From assembly GCA_023388055.1 (NCBI GenBank), contig JAEWGW010000044.1, positions 1-64,000 of the forward strand: a stretch of 64,000 nt of DNA, given 5' to 3'. The position numbers were made by a program, and so were the translations under genes. The notes under the pieces were generated by a model. That model searched no databases, had not been told where the DNA came from, and worked only from the letters and a program-made list of their open reading frames with translations. This DNA is from Bacillota bacterium (GTDB taxonomy: Bacteria; Bacillota; Bacilli; Paenibacillales; NBRC-103111). Shown here one piece after another: positions 17,403 to 27,179 of the stretch (positions within the stretch are counted from its first letter, which is position 1; each line of letters begins with the position of its first letter).

Positions 17403-18980
17403 GTGACGAAGGAGCGGCTCTTGGATGTCCTCATTGTCGATGATGAGCTTCCGCTCAGGGAGGAGCTGCGGCTGTTCGATTGGGCGGCTCATGGCTTCCG
17501 GCTTGCCGGCGAAGCGGAGAACGGGGAGATGGCTCTGCGCTTCTGCCGGGAACGGGCCCCGGATATAGTAATAACCGATATCACCATGCCGATTATGGAT
17601 GGCATTACTTTGTTCCGCCGTCTGCGGGAGGAGGGCATCGCCCTCCAGGTAATTCTGCTCACCTGCCACTCCGAATTCGGCTACGCCCGGGAGGCCATTC
17701 AGCTAGGGGCTGTGGAATATCTGCTCAAGGTGGAAATGGATGACCCGGATATTGTCCGTGCCCTCTCCAAAGCCAGGGAGGCTCATGAACGGCATCGGCT
17801 GCTTTCCACCAAGGTGGCGGAAGGAAAGCGTTGGGAGCTCTCCAAGGCGTTGTCCAAAGTACTGGCCCAGGCAGGTACATCCGGCAAGGATGGACAGAAC
17901 ACGGAGCTGCTGCAAATGCTGAAGCGGCTGTATGGACTGAAGCCGCCCTTGCGGAGCTGCGCCCTGCATGTGGAATTGAAGCGGGAGCTCCGCCTTCCCG
18001 GGCTGCGGGAGGTAGAGGAATGTCTGATTGAGCTGGAGCATAACGGTTTGCCATTCCGGTGGGCAGCTGCCGGGGAAGGGGTCTACCTTCTGGTTTCGGG
18101 TGCAGAAGCAAGGCAGGCAGAGGAAGACGTGCCGGCGGATGCCGGGCGGGAAGCGGAGAGTCTCATTCAGCTGGCAGAACGCCTGGAGGATGAGCTTAGT
18201 TATTTGAACGGCGCCCTGAGGATTTATGCAGTGACGGCTCCCGGCCCGGCTGAGACGGAGGAGGAGGCAGTGGAGCAGTTCCGGCTGCTGTCGGAAAAGC
18301 CGTTGGATGCCTTCTATGAGCCGGAGCGGCGGGTTTATGCGGGAGGCGGCGATAAGGGCAAAGGCCCCGGAGAATCCCTGGCGGCGCTGGATAAGCTTGT
18401 TGCCACGCTTCCGGACACGGAGCGGCTTCTCGTCTTTATCCGGGAGGAGCTGGGCAAGTGGGCGTTTGCCAACCGGCTTCATCCTGCAGCCCTGCAGAGC
18501 TGGGCCTCCCTTCAGCTGCGGCAGCGGCGCGGAGCAGGCGGGGCGGAGGGGATATGGGATGACGCAGCCAGGACTTGCGCCGAAGCAGGGAGCATCGATG
18601 AGCTCACCGCGGTTCTGCTCCATATGCTGAAGCCGGCCGGGACCGGGAAGGGAGTCCAGCGCAAGCTGCGCAAGGAGATTGCTGATGCCCAGCGCTACAT
18701 CCGGGAGCATCTGGACCAGTCATTGACCCTGGTTTCTGTAGCGAAGCAGGTGGGGCTAAGCTCTCATTATTTAAGCAGGCTGTTCCGGATAGAGACGGGC
18801 AGCTCCTTCAACGACTATGTGACACAGCAGCGGATGGAGAAGGCCATTGGGCTCCTGCAGAACACGACCATGCGGGTGTACGAGGTAGGGAACGCTGTAG
18901 GCATCCCCAGCTACCGGTACTTCACGGCAACCTTCCGGCAGTATACGGGCCAGTCCCCCACTTTTTACAAAAAAGGATGA
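17403..18980 (+). CDS. Response regulator with AraC-type DNA-binding domain (YesN-like)
   Basis: Transcription activator of 525 residues: receiver domain (about 8-125) with acidic pair Asp13-Asp14 and phospho-acceptor Asp59 in ITDITMP, a divergent linker of about 280 residues, and a C-terminal AraC double helix-turn-helix (about 425-523). It forms a pair with the histidine kinase whose ATG overlaps its TGA, and together they probably activate the sugar importer downstream. GTG 17403 follows AGGGGG at good spacing; ATG 17379 lacks a ribosome-binding site. Confidence 0.93.
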   Translation: MTKERLLDVLIVDDELPLREELRLFDWAAHGFRLAGEAENGEMALRFCRERAPDIVITDITMPIMDGITLFRRLREEGIALQVILLTCHSEFGYAREAIQLGAVEYLLKVEMDDPDIVRALSKAREAHERHRLLSTKVAEGKRWELSKALSKVLAQAGTSGKDGQNTELLQMLKRLYGLKPPLRSCALHVELKRELRLPGLREVEECLIELEHNGLPFRWAAAGEGVYLLVSGAEARQAEEDVPADAGREAESLIQLAERLEDELSYLNGALRIYAVTAPGPAETEEEAVEQFRLLSEKPLDAFYEPERRVYAGGGDKGKGPGESLAALDKLVATLPDTERLLVFIREELGKWAFANRLHPAALQSWASLQLRQRRGAGGAEGIWDDAARTCAEAGSIDELTAVLLHMLKPAGTGKGVQRKLRKEIADAQRYIREHLDQSLTLVSVAKQVGLSSHYLSRLFRIETGSSFNDYVTQQRMEKAIGLLQNTTMRVYEVGNAVGIPSYRYFTATFRQYTGQSPTFYKKG

Positions 18981-20797
18981 TGCGCTTGCAACGGTTCCTT
19001 CATTGGGTGACAGGCAGAAGCATGGCCACAAAGCAATTTATGCTCTTTTTTGCGGTCACCTTTCTTATGTTTGCGCTGCTGGCGGGAATGAATTACCAGC
19101 GGGCCTCCCGGCTGTTCAAGAACCAGATCGTAGATGATGCCCAGACGCTAATGGTACGCACTAACCAGTTTTTGGACACGTATCTGGATAACGGCCAGAA
19201 TATTCTACTGCTATTGTCCTCCCAGACCGGTTTATTGGAGTCCCCGGAGGCCGGACAGGTGGAAGGGTTTCTGCGTTCCGCGGCAGAAAATAACAGCACG
19301 ATTGTAAAGACTCTGTATATTGTTACCGGTGAGGGCCGGGTGTACAGCAGTGCCCAGGTGTATTATGAGGTGCTGGGCAATCCTATGCTGCCCGGTCTCT
19401 ATGAACTGGCCAAGGAGAGCTATTCCTCCGTGGTCAGCCAGCCTTACAGCTCGCCCCAGTCGGGCTACACGGTGGCGATTGCCCGGCAGATGCTCGACAC
19501 GAAGAACCGCAGCGCTGGGGTGGCGGTGGTGGAGCTGGATCTGGAGAAGCTGGTGCGCAAGGTGTCGGAGGTAAAGCCGGAGAATCAGACCTTCGTGCTG
19601 ATATCCAGCCAAGGCCAGGTGGTGGCTTACGACAACCAGACGGATCTGCTGCCGTCCAAGCCGGAGGAGTTTGCAACGGTGCTGCCCGAGTCCTTTCTTG
19701 GCGACGTATTCGATTTGCCAACCGGAACCAGTCACTATGACGGTCCTGCAGGAAGGCTGGTTACTCTGAAATCCGGGCAAAACCGGATGGGCTGGTCGCT
19801 GATCTTTTTTATCAAGGAAAGCTACTTCTATCAGAATGTCTCTGTGCTTCTGAACGATTATAAGACGGTGGCGCTGGTTATGCTGGTGGTGCTTTTCGTA
19901 ACAGCCTTCATCATGTCCCGCTTCTTCACCCGTCCGATCCGGCTGTTGGCCTCGCGGATGGACCGGGTTCAGGATATGGAGGTTATTCCCACCATCAGCA
20001 TAAGGCGCAATGATGAGATCGGACGACTGGCAGCCAGCTTCAATAGCATGATGGGGCGGATTCAGGGGCTTCTGGAGGAAACCCGGAAGATGGACCGCCG
20101 CAAGCAGGAGCTGGAGCTGAAGGTGCTGCAAAGCCAGATTGCTCCGCACTTCCTGTACAATACGCTGGCATGCATCGGCAGTCTGGCCCGCCAGCAGCGT
20201 ACCGGTGACGTGAAGGAGACGATCCGGTCGCTAGTGGGGTTATTGAAGCTAACCTTCGACCGCACCACCGAGTTTGTCCGGGTAGAGGAGGAGCTGGACG
20301 GGCTTCTCCGGTATTTGCAGATTCAGCGTATGCGCTACGGGGACAAATTTATCTTCATCAATCAGGTGAAAACGGACACCCTCAACCTGGCCATACTGAA
20401 GCTGACGCTGCAGCCCCTGGTGGAAAATGCGATTTTCCATGGCATCGTGCCTTCGGGCCGAACTGGCGAAATCCGTATCCGCAGCCGGGTAAAGGGCGGC
20501 AAGCTGGTATTCTACATCCGTGATAACGGAGTGGGGATGGAGCGGGAGCAGCTCCGGCTGCTTCGGGAGGCCCGCAATGGTAAGCCCATGGCGGACAGGT
20601 TCACCGGGATCGGAGTGAACAATGTGCATGACCGGCTGCGGCTGCACTTCGGGGAGCTGTGGGGGCTGCGCATCCGTAGCGTACCGGGTAAGGGGACGGT
20701 GGTAGCGGTTAGGCTGCCGGTACGTCCGGCGGACGGAATGGTGCGGGAGAGCCCCCTGCGTCTGCATGAGCGGGAGGATGAGGAGGGTCCAGTCTGA
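18977..20797 (+). CDS. Sensor histidine kinase (YesM-like)
   Basis: Membrane sensor kinase of 606 residues. Two transmembrane helices (about 16-38 and 293-315) flank an extracellular sensing domain, followed by HAMP (about 316-370), the His_kinase dimerisation motif QIAPHFLYN with His391, and an HATPase domain with LVENAIFHGI and DNGVGM. It overlaps the response regulator gene by 4 bases. The YesM/YesN type in Bacillales typically senses extracellular oligosaccharides and controls a neighbouring ABC importer. Confidence 0.93.
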   Translation: MMRLQRFLHWVTGRSMATKQFMLFFAVTFLMFALLAGMNYQRASRLFKNQIVDDAQTLMVRTNQFLDTYLDNGQNILLLLSSQTGLLESPEAGQVEGFLRSAAENNSTIVKTLYIVTGEGRVYSSAQVYYEVLGNPMLPGLYELAKESYSSVVSQPYSSPQSGYTVAIARQMLDTKNRSAGVAVVELDLEKLVRKVSEVKPENQTFVLISSQGQVVAYDNQTDLLPSKPEEFATVLPESFLGDVFDLPTGTSHYDGPAGRLVTLKSGQNRMGWSLIFFIKESYFYQNVSVLLNDYKTVALVMLVVLFVTAFIMSRFFTRPIRLLASRMDRVQDMEVIPTISIRRNDEIGRLAASFNSMMGRIQGLLEETRKMDRRKQELELKVLQSQIAPHFLYNTLACIGSLARQQRTGDVKETIRSLVGLLKLTFDRTTEFVRVEEELDGLLRYLQIQRMRYGDKFIFINQVKTDTLNLAILKLTLQPLVENAIFHGIVPSGRTGEIRIRSRVKGGKLVFYIRDNGVGMEREQLRLLREARNGKPMADRFTGIGVNNVHDRLRLHFGELWGLRIRSVPGKGTVVAVRLPVRPADGMVRESPLRLHEREDEEGPV

Positions 20798-20825
20798 ACT
20801 GCTCCTGGCAAGCTGCTAACAATAC

Positions 20826-20872
20826 AAGCCGTTTCCTGCTGCATCGAACCTGCGGCGGGGAAGCGGCTTTTT
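20826..20872 (+). terminator. Two-component operon terminator
   Basis: AAGCCGTTTCC / GGAAGCGGCTT stem (one G-U pair) followed by TTTTTCC. Confidence 0.7.
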
Positions 20873-20939
20873 CCTTGCGGCCGTGTCCGGTTCAAAACCC
20901 GGCACGATTACAGCCTATTTTGACATGTTCACTGTATAT

Positions 20940-20965
20940 TGCAAACGCTTTCGGGTTGGTATACT
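20940..20965 (+). promoter_or_regulatory. Importer promoter with cre-like site
   Basis: TGCAAACGCTTTCG (20940-20953) matches the catabolite-responsive element with two differences from consensus and lies just upstream of a -10 TATACT (20960-20965), overlapping the -35 position. This suggests CcpA repression of the sugar importer. Confidence 0.55.
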
Positions 20966-21059
20966 ACGGATACAGATTTGAAAGCGCAGCCAAACCAAGC
21001 ATCCGCAGGAGGGATTGCTGAACGGCAGGGCTAACCTGGAAGAAGAGGTGAACAGCAAA

Positions 21060-22019
21060 ATGGACCAGCATATCCCTATTCAGCAGCAAGCCGCTATCCG
21101 CCCGAGTGCAGTAACCCGCATTCTGAAACGGGCCTGGCAGTTCAAGGCCCTGTACCTGATGCTCCTGCCCGGCGTGGTCTATTACATTTGGTTCAAGTAT
21201 ATTCCCATGTATGGAGTGATCATTGCCTTCAAGGATTTCAGCATCCTGGACGGCATTCTCCGCAGTCCATGGGCGGACCCGTGGAACAAGCATTTTCTCG
21301 CTTTTTTTGAATCCCCCTATTTCTCCCAGCTATTCGGCAATACCCTCCTCATCAGTCTCTATAAGCTGGTATTTGGCATTATTCCGCCTATTCTGTTTGC
21401 CCTGATGCTGAATGAATGCCGGGTGAAGTGGTTCAAGTCCGTGGTGCAAACCTTAACGTATATGCCCCACTTCCTCTCATGGGTCATTATTTATGGCATG
21501 ATGCTGGCTCTTTTTTCCCAATCGTCGGGCCTGGTGAATAAGTGGATCGCCACCTTGGGCGGCACCCCAATCGCCTTCCTTACCTCTACGGAAACCTTCC
21601 GTTCGGTACTTGTTGCATCGGATATCTGGCAGAATTTCGGGTGGGGCGCCATTATTTATCTGGCTGCGATGGCAGGTATTGATCCAACCTTGTATGAGGC
21701 GGCCTCCATCGACGGAGCGGGCAGGCTCCGGATGATCTATCACATTACATTGCCCGGCATCCGCAGCGTCTTCATCATGCTGTTCATTCTGCGGCTGGGG
21801 CAGGTTCTGGACGCAGGCTTCGAGCAAATTTACATTATGTACAATATCCATGTTTATCCGGTTGCAGATATTCTCGATACGTGGGTATTCCGAACGGGAC
21901 TGCAGCAGATGAACTTCAGCCTGGCGTCCGCAGTAGGCCTGTTCAAATCAGGCATCGGCATGATTTTGGTGCTGGTCTCCAATTCAATTGCCAAGCGGTG
22001 GGGGGAAGGAATATGGTAA
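21060..22019 (+). CDS. Carbohydrate ABC transporter permease (LplB-like)
   Basis: Inner subunit of a CUT1-family sugar importer, 319 residues, with six predicted transmembrane helices and the EAA loop EAASIDGAG around residue 205-215 that docks on the ATPase. ATG 21060 with GAAGAGGTGA upstream gives the usual family length; the in-frame TTG at 21015 sits only 2 bp after AGGAGGG. No ATPase gene is present in the locus, so it must use a shared MsmX-type ATPase, as is common for LplB/LplC systems. Confidence 0.9.
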   Translation: MDQHIPIQQQAAIRPSAVTRILKRAWQFKALYLMLLPGVVYYIWFKYIPMYGVIIAFKDFSILDGILRSPWADPWNKHFLAFFESPYFSQLFGNTLLISLYKLVFGIIPPILFALMLNECRVKWFKSVVQTLTYMPHFLSWVIIYGMMLALFSQSSGLVNKWIATLGGTPIAFLTSTETFRSVLVASDIWQNFGWGAIIYLAAMAGIDPTLYEAASIDGAGRLRMIYHITLPGIRSVFIMLFILRLGQVLDAGFEQIYIMYNIHVYPVADILDTWVFRTGLQQMNFSLASAVGLFKSGIGMILVLVSNSIAKRWGEGIW

Positions 22020-22873
22020 GAGGCATACAGGACCGCATCTTTAACGGTATCATCATCGTCCTTCTGGCATTATGCGGAGCGGCTGCCCTGTTTCCCATGC
22101 TGTACGTGGTCTCCGTATCCATTACACCGATCAGTGAGGTGTTGAAGAACGGCGGCTTCATGCTTATTCCGAAGGAAATCACCTTTACCGCCTACAGCAA
22201 GCTTATTCACGAATCCGGAATGATGGATGCCTTGGGTATTACCATTCTGATCACCGTGCTGGGAACGGCACTGAATATGCTTTTTACGGTGCTGATGGCG
22301 TATCCCCTGAGCCGTAAGCGCTTGCCGGCGCGGAGTGCCCTTCTGCTGATGGTTGTGTTCACCATGCTATTCGGCGGCGGTCTTATTCCCACCTATCTGG
22401 TGGTGAAGTCCTCCGGACTGCTGAACTCCATATGGGCGCTCATGATTCCGAACCTGATTTGGAGCTTTAATATCCTGATTGTCAAAAGCTTTCTGGAGCA
22501 GCTGCCTGAGGAGCTGTTCGAATCGGCCAAAATCGACGGCGCCAGTGATTTCCGGATTCTCTGGCAGATTGTGGTTCCGCTGTCACTGCCGGTCATGGTC
22601 ACGGTTGGGCTGTTCTATGGGGTGGGTCACTGGAATGAGTTCTTCCAGGCGATCATGTATGTGACAAACCGCAAGCTGTTCCCCCTGCAGGTCATTGTCC
22701 GGGAAATTCTCATGCAAACCCAGCAGCCTCTGGAAAATGCCGAGAATATTACGCCCACCGAGACTCTCCAGATGGCAGCGGTGGTGATGGCCAGCCTTCC
22801 CATTATTCTGGTATATCCTTTTTTGCAGAAGCACTTTACCCGCGGCATGCTGCTCGGGTCCGTCAAAGGTTGA
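22013..22873 (+). CDS. Carbohydrate ABC transporter permease (LplC/YtcP-like)
   Basis: Second permease of the importer, 286 residues, six membrane spans and the EAA-type loop ESAKIDGASDF. ATG 22013 overlaps the previous gene by 7 bases and has GGAAGGA just upstream, indicating translational coupling. The C-terminus HFTRGMLLGSVKG is typical of the LplC family. Confidence 0.92.
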   Translation: MVRGIQDRIFNGIIIVLLALCGAAALFPMLYVVSVSITPISEVLKNGGFMLIPKEITFTAYSKLIHESGMMDALGITILITVLGTALNMLFTVLMAYPLSRKRLPARSALLLMVVFTMLFGGGLIPTYLVVKSSGLLNSIWALMIPNLIWSFNILIVKSFLEQLPEELFESAKIDGASDFRILWQIVVPLSLPVMVTVGLFYGVGHWNEFFQAIMYVTNRKLFPLQVIVREILMQTQQPLENAENITPTETLQMAAVVMASLPIILVYPFLQKHFTRGMLLGSVKG

Positions 22874-22970
22874 ATGCGCTTGGGCGGAATACATGCTTCT
22901 GCAGGTTCCTCCGCCCGCCGGCGTTTTGACATAATGCATGGCCAAACCAACGAAAGAAGGGGTTCAAAAC

Positions 22971-24518
22971 ATGGGTCAAAATAAATGGGGTCCCGTCTTA
23001 CTGTCTGCCGCTCTTTTGGGAACACTGGCCGCCGGCTGCGGAAGCAGCTCTGAGCAGGCAACCAATTCTCCTGCAGCAGGCGGCTCTCCTGCCTCCTCTG
23101 CCAGCACCGCTCCGGCAGAGCCGACGAAGCCGGTGAAGCTGGAGATCATCCAGAATGCCAGCGGCCTGCCGGCAGCGGATAAGGATTTTATCAAGCAGGA
23201 TTTGGACAAAACGCTGAATGTGGACATTAACATGACTGCTTATGCTGCTGGGGATGATTACAAGAACCAACTGAACGTTCGTATGGCCTCCGGCAATTTC
23301 CCCGATTTGTTCGGTGTGGACAAAGCGGCAATCAAGCAGTATATCCAGCAGGGACTGCTCTTGGACCTGACCCCCTATTTGGATAAAGAATTAAAGCCTG
23401 TCAAGGATTTTATCGGTGTCGACAGCATCAAAAAGGCTACCTTCGACGGCAAGGTGTATGCCATTGCCAAGGCGCCGACCATCCCGTACTCCACCTTCTG
23501 GATCCGCAAGGACTGGCTGGATAAGCTGAAGCTGCAAACCCCCACCACCTACGACGAGCTTCTGGCCGTATCCAAGGCCTTCACCGAGCAGGACCCGGAC
23601 GGTAATGGCAAAAAGGACACCTTCGGTCTGACCGGCGGCAAGCTGGGCACCTTTGCTCCCTTTTTCGGCGGTTATGGTGTCGGTTATTACGCCGAGTTTT
23701 ACGTGAAGGACGGAAAAATCGTAAATTCCCTCTATGAGCCGGGAATGAAGGATGCCCTCACGATGATGAACAAATTCATCGCCAGCGGGTCCGTAGACCC
23801 GGAATTGATGGCCAATACCGGCAACCAGCATTTGGAGAAGGCTATCAAGGGGCAGGCCGGCATTATCTATACCGATTGGGCCAGTATAGCCAAGGACCAG
23901 CCCATGGAGCAGATCAAAAAGGTCAATCCTAACGCCCAATGGGTTCAGCTGGCCCCGCCCAAGGGACCGGCAGGTGCCATCGAAAGCTCCTTTGACATCG
24001 GCAATGCCGGAGCGCTGTTCGCCCTTCCGAAAACGCTGGAGAAGGATCCGGTCAAGCTGAAGAAGGTATTCGAGCTGTTGAATTACGTGTCGGGCAAGGA
24101 AGGCTCCCAGCTGGTGCAGTTCGGCCAAAAGGGCAAGCATTACAACCTGGAGGGGGATAAGGTGGTCCCCACCGAGCTGATGGGCAAGGAAGCGGGCTAC
24201 ACCTGGCTGTACCAGTTCACAGGACGTCCGGAGCTCAGCTATCTGCAAGTGAAGTTTGCACCGCAGTCCGCGTATATTGATTTCGCCAACAAACAGGAGC
24301 GGATCAAGGCGCTGAACGGGTTCCTGATCTCCCCCGACGGCTATAACCATGCGGATGCCTTCCGGTTTATTGAAGAGGAATTCACCAAATTCGTCTACGG
24401 CAAACGTCCTATCAGCGAATATGATGCCTTCTTGAAGACGCTGGAAACCACCATGAACTATAAGACACTGTTGGATTCCGCACAAAAGCAGCTGCAGGCG
24501 CTGGGCTACGGCAAATAG
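22971..24518 (+). CDS. Extracellular solute-binding lipoprotein (LipO-like)
   Basis: Sugar-binding lipoprotein of 515 residues that captures substrate for the LplB/LplC-like permeases. A lipoprotein signal ends at LAAGC with Cys23 as the lipidation site, followed by a Ser/Ala/Pro-rich linker and a type 1 solute-binding fold with the calcium-loop-like sequence DPDGNGKKDTFGLTGG at about 190-210. ATG 22971 has AGAAGGGG 8 bp upstream; ATG 22938 would add residues before the signal sequence. Probable substrates are oligosaccharides from plant polymers. Confidence 0.92.
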   Translation: MGQNKWGPVLLSAALLGTLAAGCGSSSEQATNSPAAGGSPASSASTAPAEPTKPVKLEIIQNASGLPAADKDFIKQDLDKTLNVDINMTAYAAGDDYKNQLNVRMASGNFPDLFGVDKAAIKQYIQQGLLLDLTPYLDKELKPVKDFIGVDSIKKATFDGKVYAIAKAPTIPYSTFWIRKDWLDKLKLQTPTTYDELLAVSKAFTEQDPDGNGKKDTFGLTGGKLGTFAPFFGGYGVGYYAEFYVKDGKIVNSLYEPGMKDALTMMNKFIASGSVDPELMANTGNQHLEKAIKGQAGIIYTDWASIAKDQPMEQIKKVNPNAQWVQLAPPKGPAGAIESSFDIGNAGALFALPKTLEKDPVKLKKVFELLNYVSGKEGSQLVQFGQKGKHYNLEGDKVVPTELMGKEAGYTWLYQFTGRPELSYLQVKFAPQSAYIDFANKQERIKALNGFLISPDGYNHADAFRFIEEEFTKFVYGKRPISEYDAFLKTLETTMNYKTLLDSAQKQLQALGYGK

Positions 24519-24658
24519 AATGGCGGACTCCCGCAGGGCTACTGCAATGCCGGAGTCCGATATAAGCACACCAGCATCTTTATTTGGCAAAAAAAGAAGC
24601 GGTAAATTCTCTATTCGGGTACATGTACGGATTGCGGAGCAGAACGAAACATGATACT

Positions 24659-24674
24659 ATTTACTCGAGTAAAT
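24659..24674. promoter_or_regulatory. Putative LacI operator 1
   Basis: ATTTACTCGAGTAAAT is a perfect 16-bp palindrome with a central CG, of LacI/GalR operator type, 85 bp before the FAD oxidoreductase start. Confidence 0.65.
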
Positions 24675-24722
24675 GAAGAGGCCGCCGGTTCATGAAATCG
24701 AGTGGCCCTCATATTCCAGATA

Positions 24723-24740
24723 ATTTTACACGAGTAAAAT
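24723..24740. promoter_or_regulatory. Putative LacI operator 2
   Basis: An 18-bp palindrome ATTTTACACGAGTAAAAT with one mismatched pair, centred 64-65 bp (about six helical turns) from operator 1 and directly before the AGGAGG ribosome-binding site of the oxidoreductase. Spacing and position suit looping repression. Confidence 0.65.
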
Positions 24741-24758
24741 TAGGAGGTAATCAGGAAG

Positions 24759-27071
24759 ATGAAAACCCTGAAGGAGCACTATGAAGTAGCCGTCATCGGA
24801 GGCGGTTTGGCCGGCTTTTGCGCAGCAGTGGCAGCGGCCCGGCATGGAGCCAACACCTGTCTGATTCAAGACCGTCCGGTATTCGGCGGCAACAGCTCGT
24901 CGGAAATCCGGGTGACTCCCCACGGTGCGGGCTGCTTTCATGCTTATGCCCGGGAGACGGGGATTATTTCGGAGCTGCTGATTGAAGAGAGGGCCCGCAA
25001 CCATGAGCTGATTATGGAGAACGGCTGGACCAATAGCGTGTGGGACATGGTTATGTATGATATGGCAGTGAAAACCTCTAATCTCACCTTTCATGTAAAC
25101 ACACCCGTTTCCCGTGTGGAGATGGACGGTAGCCGGCGGATCCGGACCGTGACGGGACTTGTGTCCAATGCCGAAACAGAGCTTGTGGTGAGTGCTGATA
25201 CATTTATTGATTGCACCGGCGACGGTATTGTGGCCGATCTGGCCGGCTGCGAATGGCGGATGGGCTCGGAGGGTCGGGATGAATTCAACGAACCCCATGC
25301 TCCTCTGAACGCCAGCAAGGATACCATGGGCAATTCCATTCATTTTAAGGCGAAGAATATGGGCTACCCTGTTCCCTTCGAAGCTCCCGACTGGGCGGTA
25401 AAGTACGATGATCCGGACTTTTTCTATAAACAGGGCCGTCCTCCCTATGATGTCCGCGGCGGTTATTGGTGGCTGGAAATCGGGATTCCCTGGGATACCA
25501 TTCATGACGCGGAGGATATCCGCCACGAGCTTACCCGCCATACGCTGGGAGTATGGGACTGGATCAAGAACAAGGATCCGGAGACCCGGGAGCTGGCCGC
25601 CAACTATGCCCTGGATTGGATCGGGCAGGTTCCCGGCAAACGGGAGTCCCGCCGGATTATGGGCGAATATTTCATGACCGAGCATGATGTGATGGAGCGC
25701 AAGGTGTTCGAGGATGAGGTGGCCTTCGGCGGCTGGTTCCTGGATTTGCATACGCCAGGCGGTCTCTTGGCCCCTACCAGCGAGCCCGATTCTGCGGCCG
25801 GGTACCAAGGGGATTACAATGTAAAAAGCTATTGCGGTCCCTATGGCATCCCGCTTAGCATCTGCTTGTCCAAGGATGTGGACAATCTGATGATGGCCGG
25901 ACGTAATGTCAGCGTCACCCACGCCGCGCTTGGCACTGTGCGGGTAATGGGCACCACTGCCCTGATGGGCCAGGCGGCAGGTACGGCGGCTGCGCTGGCG
26001 CTTGCGGAGAAGCTGCCGGTGAAGCAGTATGCCAGAGACCATAGCGCTGCGCTGAAGCAGGTTCTTCTCCGGGACGGCTGCTACCTGCCCAACGGCCGGA
26101 ACGAGGATCCGGACGACTTGGCCCGGGAGGCCAGGGTCAGCGCCAGCAGCGAAGCGGAGCTCTATGGCATGGGACCGGATTTCCGGAATGCGGGGACCGT
26201 TCTGTTTAAGGGCTGGGGAGATACGAAGCCCAAGAAGCTGGATCTGGATAAGAAAGAGACCCAATGGAACCGTTTGGACGCAGGCCGTGGACAATGGATT
26301 GCGGTAGGAGGCGGAGCAATCCACAAGCTGTCCGTCTGTCTTCTGAACATATCGGATACGGTGCAAAAAGTGGGTGCAAGGGTTGTTCCGGTAGAAAATC
26401 TGTGGGATTACCGGTGCGATACGGGATTCATCCTTGCGTCTACGGAGCTCTCCGTGCCGCCGGGCGGACCCCACTGGATTGAATGGAATGAGGATATTGA
26501 GGGACTTATGCCTGGTTATGTGCGCTTGGATCTGGACGCCAACCCGGCCATAGACTGGGTGAGAGCCGGAGGTGTGGAGCCGGGGCATGTATCGGCTTGG
26601 GATATGGGCAATGGCCAAATGCGCAGCCAATTCCACGCTCACAGCTTTAAGGTAGAGCCGGCTCAGCGGTGTTACGGTCCCGAGAATGTTCTGAGCGGCG
26701 TAACCCGTCCCCGGGAGTCGGTCCATCTGTGGCGGTCCGACCCCCGTCAGCCCTTATCCCAATGGTTGGAGCTGGATTGGAGCCGTGAAGTGGAGATTCG
26801 GGAGATTGAGCTGACCTTCCCCGGGCATCTGCTGGCGGAATACCATAATTACCCGCCATTCTACCGCGATCCCCAATGTGCCAAGGACTATAGCATTATG
26901 GTTGATGATGGGGATGGCTTCCGGGAGATTCTGCAGGTGAAGGGCAACTACCAGCGGCAGCGGAAGCATGTGCTGGATATGCCGGTTCGGTTGTCGAAGC
27001 TCCGGGTGGTGGTCCACGCTACCAACGGCGACCCGTCCGCTGCCATCTACGAAATCCGCTGCTATTCGTAA
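24759..27071 (+). CDS. FAD-dependent oxidoreductase
   Basis: Large soluble flavoprotein of 770 residues. The N-terminal FAD_oxidored fold carries the dinucleotide motif VIGGGLAGFCAA (about 12-23), FGGNSSSEIR, and a second FAD-contact segment LMMAGRNVSVTHAALGTVRVMG near 378-400. The C-terminal 300 residues are a beta-rich extension seen in Paenibacillus carbohydrate loci. The reaction is not known; a sugar or cyclitol oxidation is plausible because it sits between a sugar importer and a LacI regulator. AGGAGG is 13 bp before the ATG. Confidence 0.85.
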   Translation: MKTLKEHYEVAVIGGGLAGFCAAVAAARHGANTCLIQDRPVFGGNSSSEIRVTPHGAGCFHAYARETGIISELLIEERARNHELIMENGWTNSVWDMVMYDMAVKTSNLTFHVNTPVSRVEMDGSRRIRTVTGLVSNAETELVVSADTFIDCTGDGIVADLAGCEWRMGSEGRDEFNEPHAPLNASKDTMGNSIHFKAKNMGYPVPFEAPDWAVKYDDPDFFYKQGRPPYDVRGGYWWLEIGIPWDTIHDAEDIRHELTRHTLGVWDWIKNKDPETRELAANYALDWIGQVPGKRESRRIMGEYFMTEHDVMERKVFEDEVAFGGWFLDLHTPGGLLAPTSEPDSAAGYQGDYNVKSYCGPYGIPLSICLSKDVDNLMMAGRNVSVTHAALGTVRVMGTTALMGQAAGTAAALALAEKLPVKQYARDHSAALKQVLLRDGCYLPNGRNEDPDDLAREARVSASSEAELYGMGPDFRNAGTVLFKGWGDTKPKKLDLDKKETQWNRLDAGRGQWIAVGGGAIHKLSVCLLNISDTVQKVGARVVPVENLWDYRCDTGFILASTELSVPPGGPHWIEWNEDIEGLMPGYVRLDLDANPAIDWVRAGGVEPGHVSAWDMGNGQMRSQFHAHSFKVEPAQRCYGPENVLSGVTRPRESVHLWRSDPRQPLSQWLELDWSREVEIREIELTFPGHLLAEYHNYPPFYRDPQCAKDYSIMVDDGDGFREILQVKGNYQRQRKHVLDMPVRLSKLRVVVHATNGDPSAAIYEIRCYS

Positions 27072-27179
27072 GGATTGCAATTTCCCCGGAAACCGCTAGA
27101 CTTAGGGTAAGCAGCCCAATCCTGTGCCGCGATTAGGCGGGGACCGGGGAACAAGCAATGGAACAGCAAGGAGAAAGAT

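Noticed and set aside
24726..26726. A 666-codon minus-strand reading frame
   Set aside because: It mirrors the FAD oxidoreductase gene; the third-position GC bias leaves long open antisense frames, and it has no ribosome-binding site or domain.
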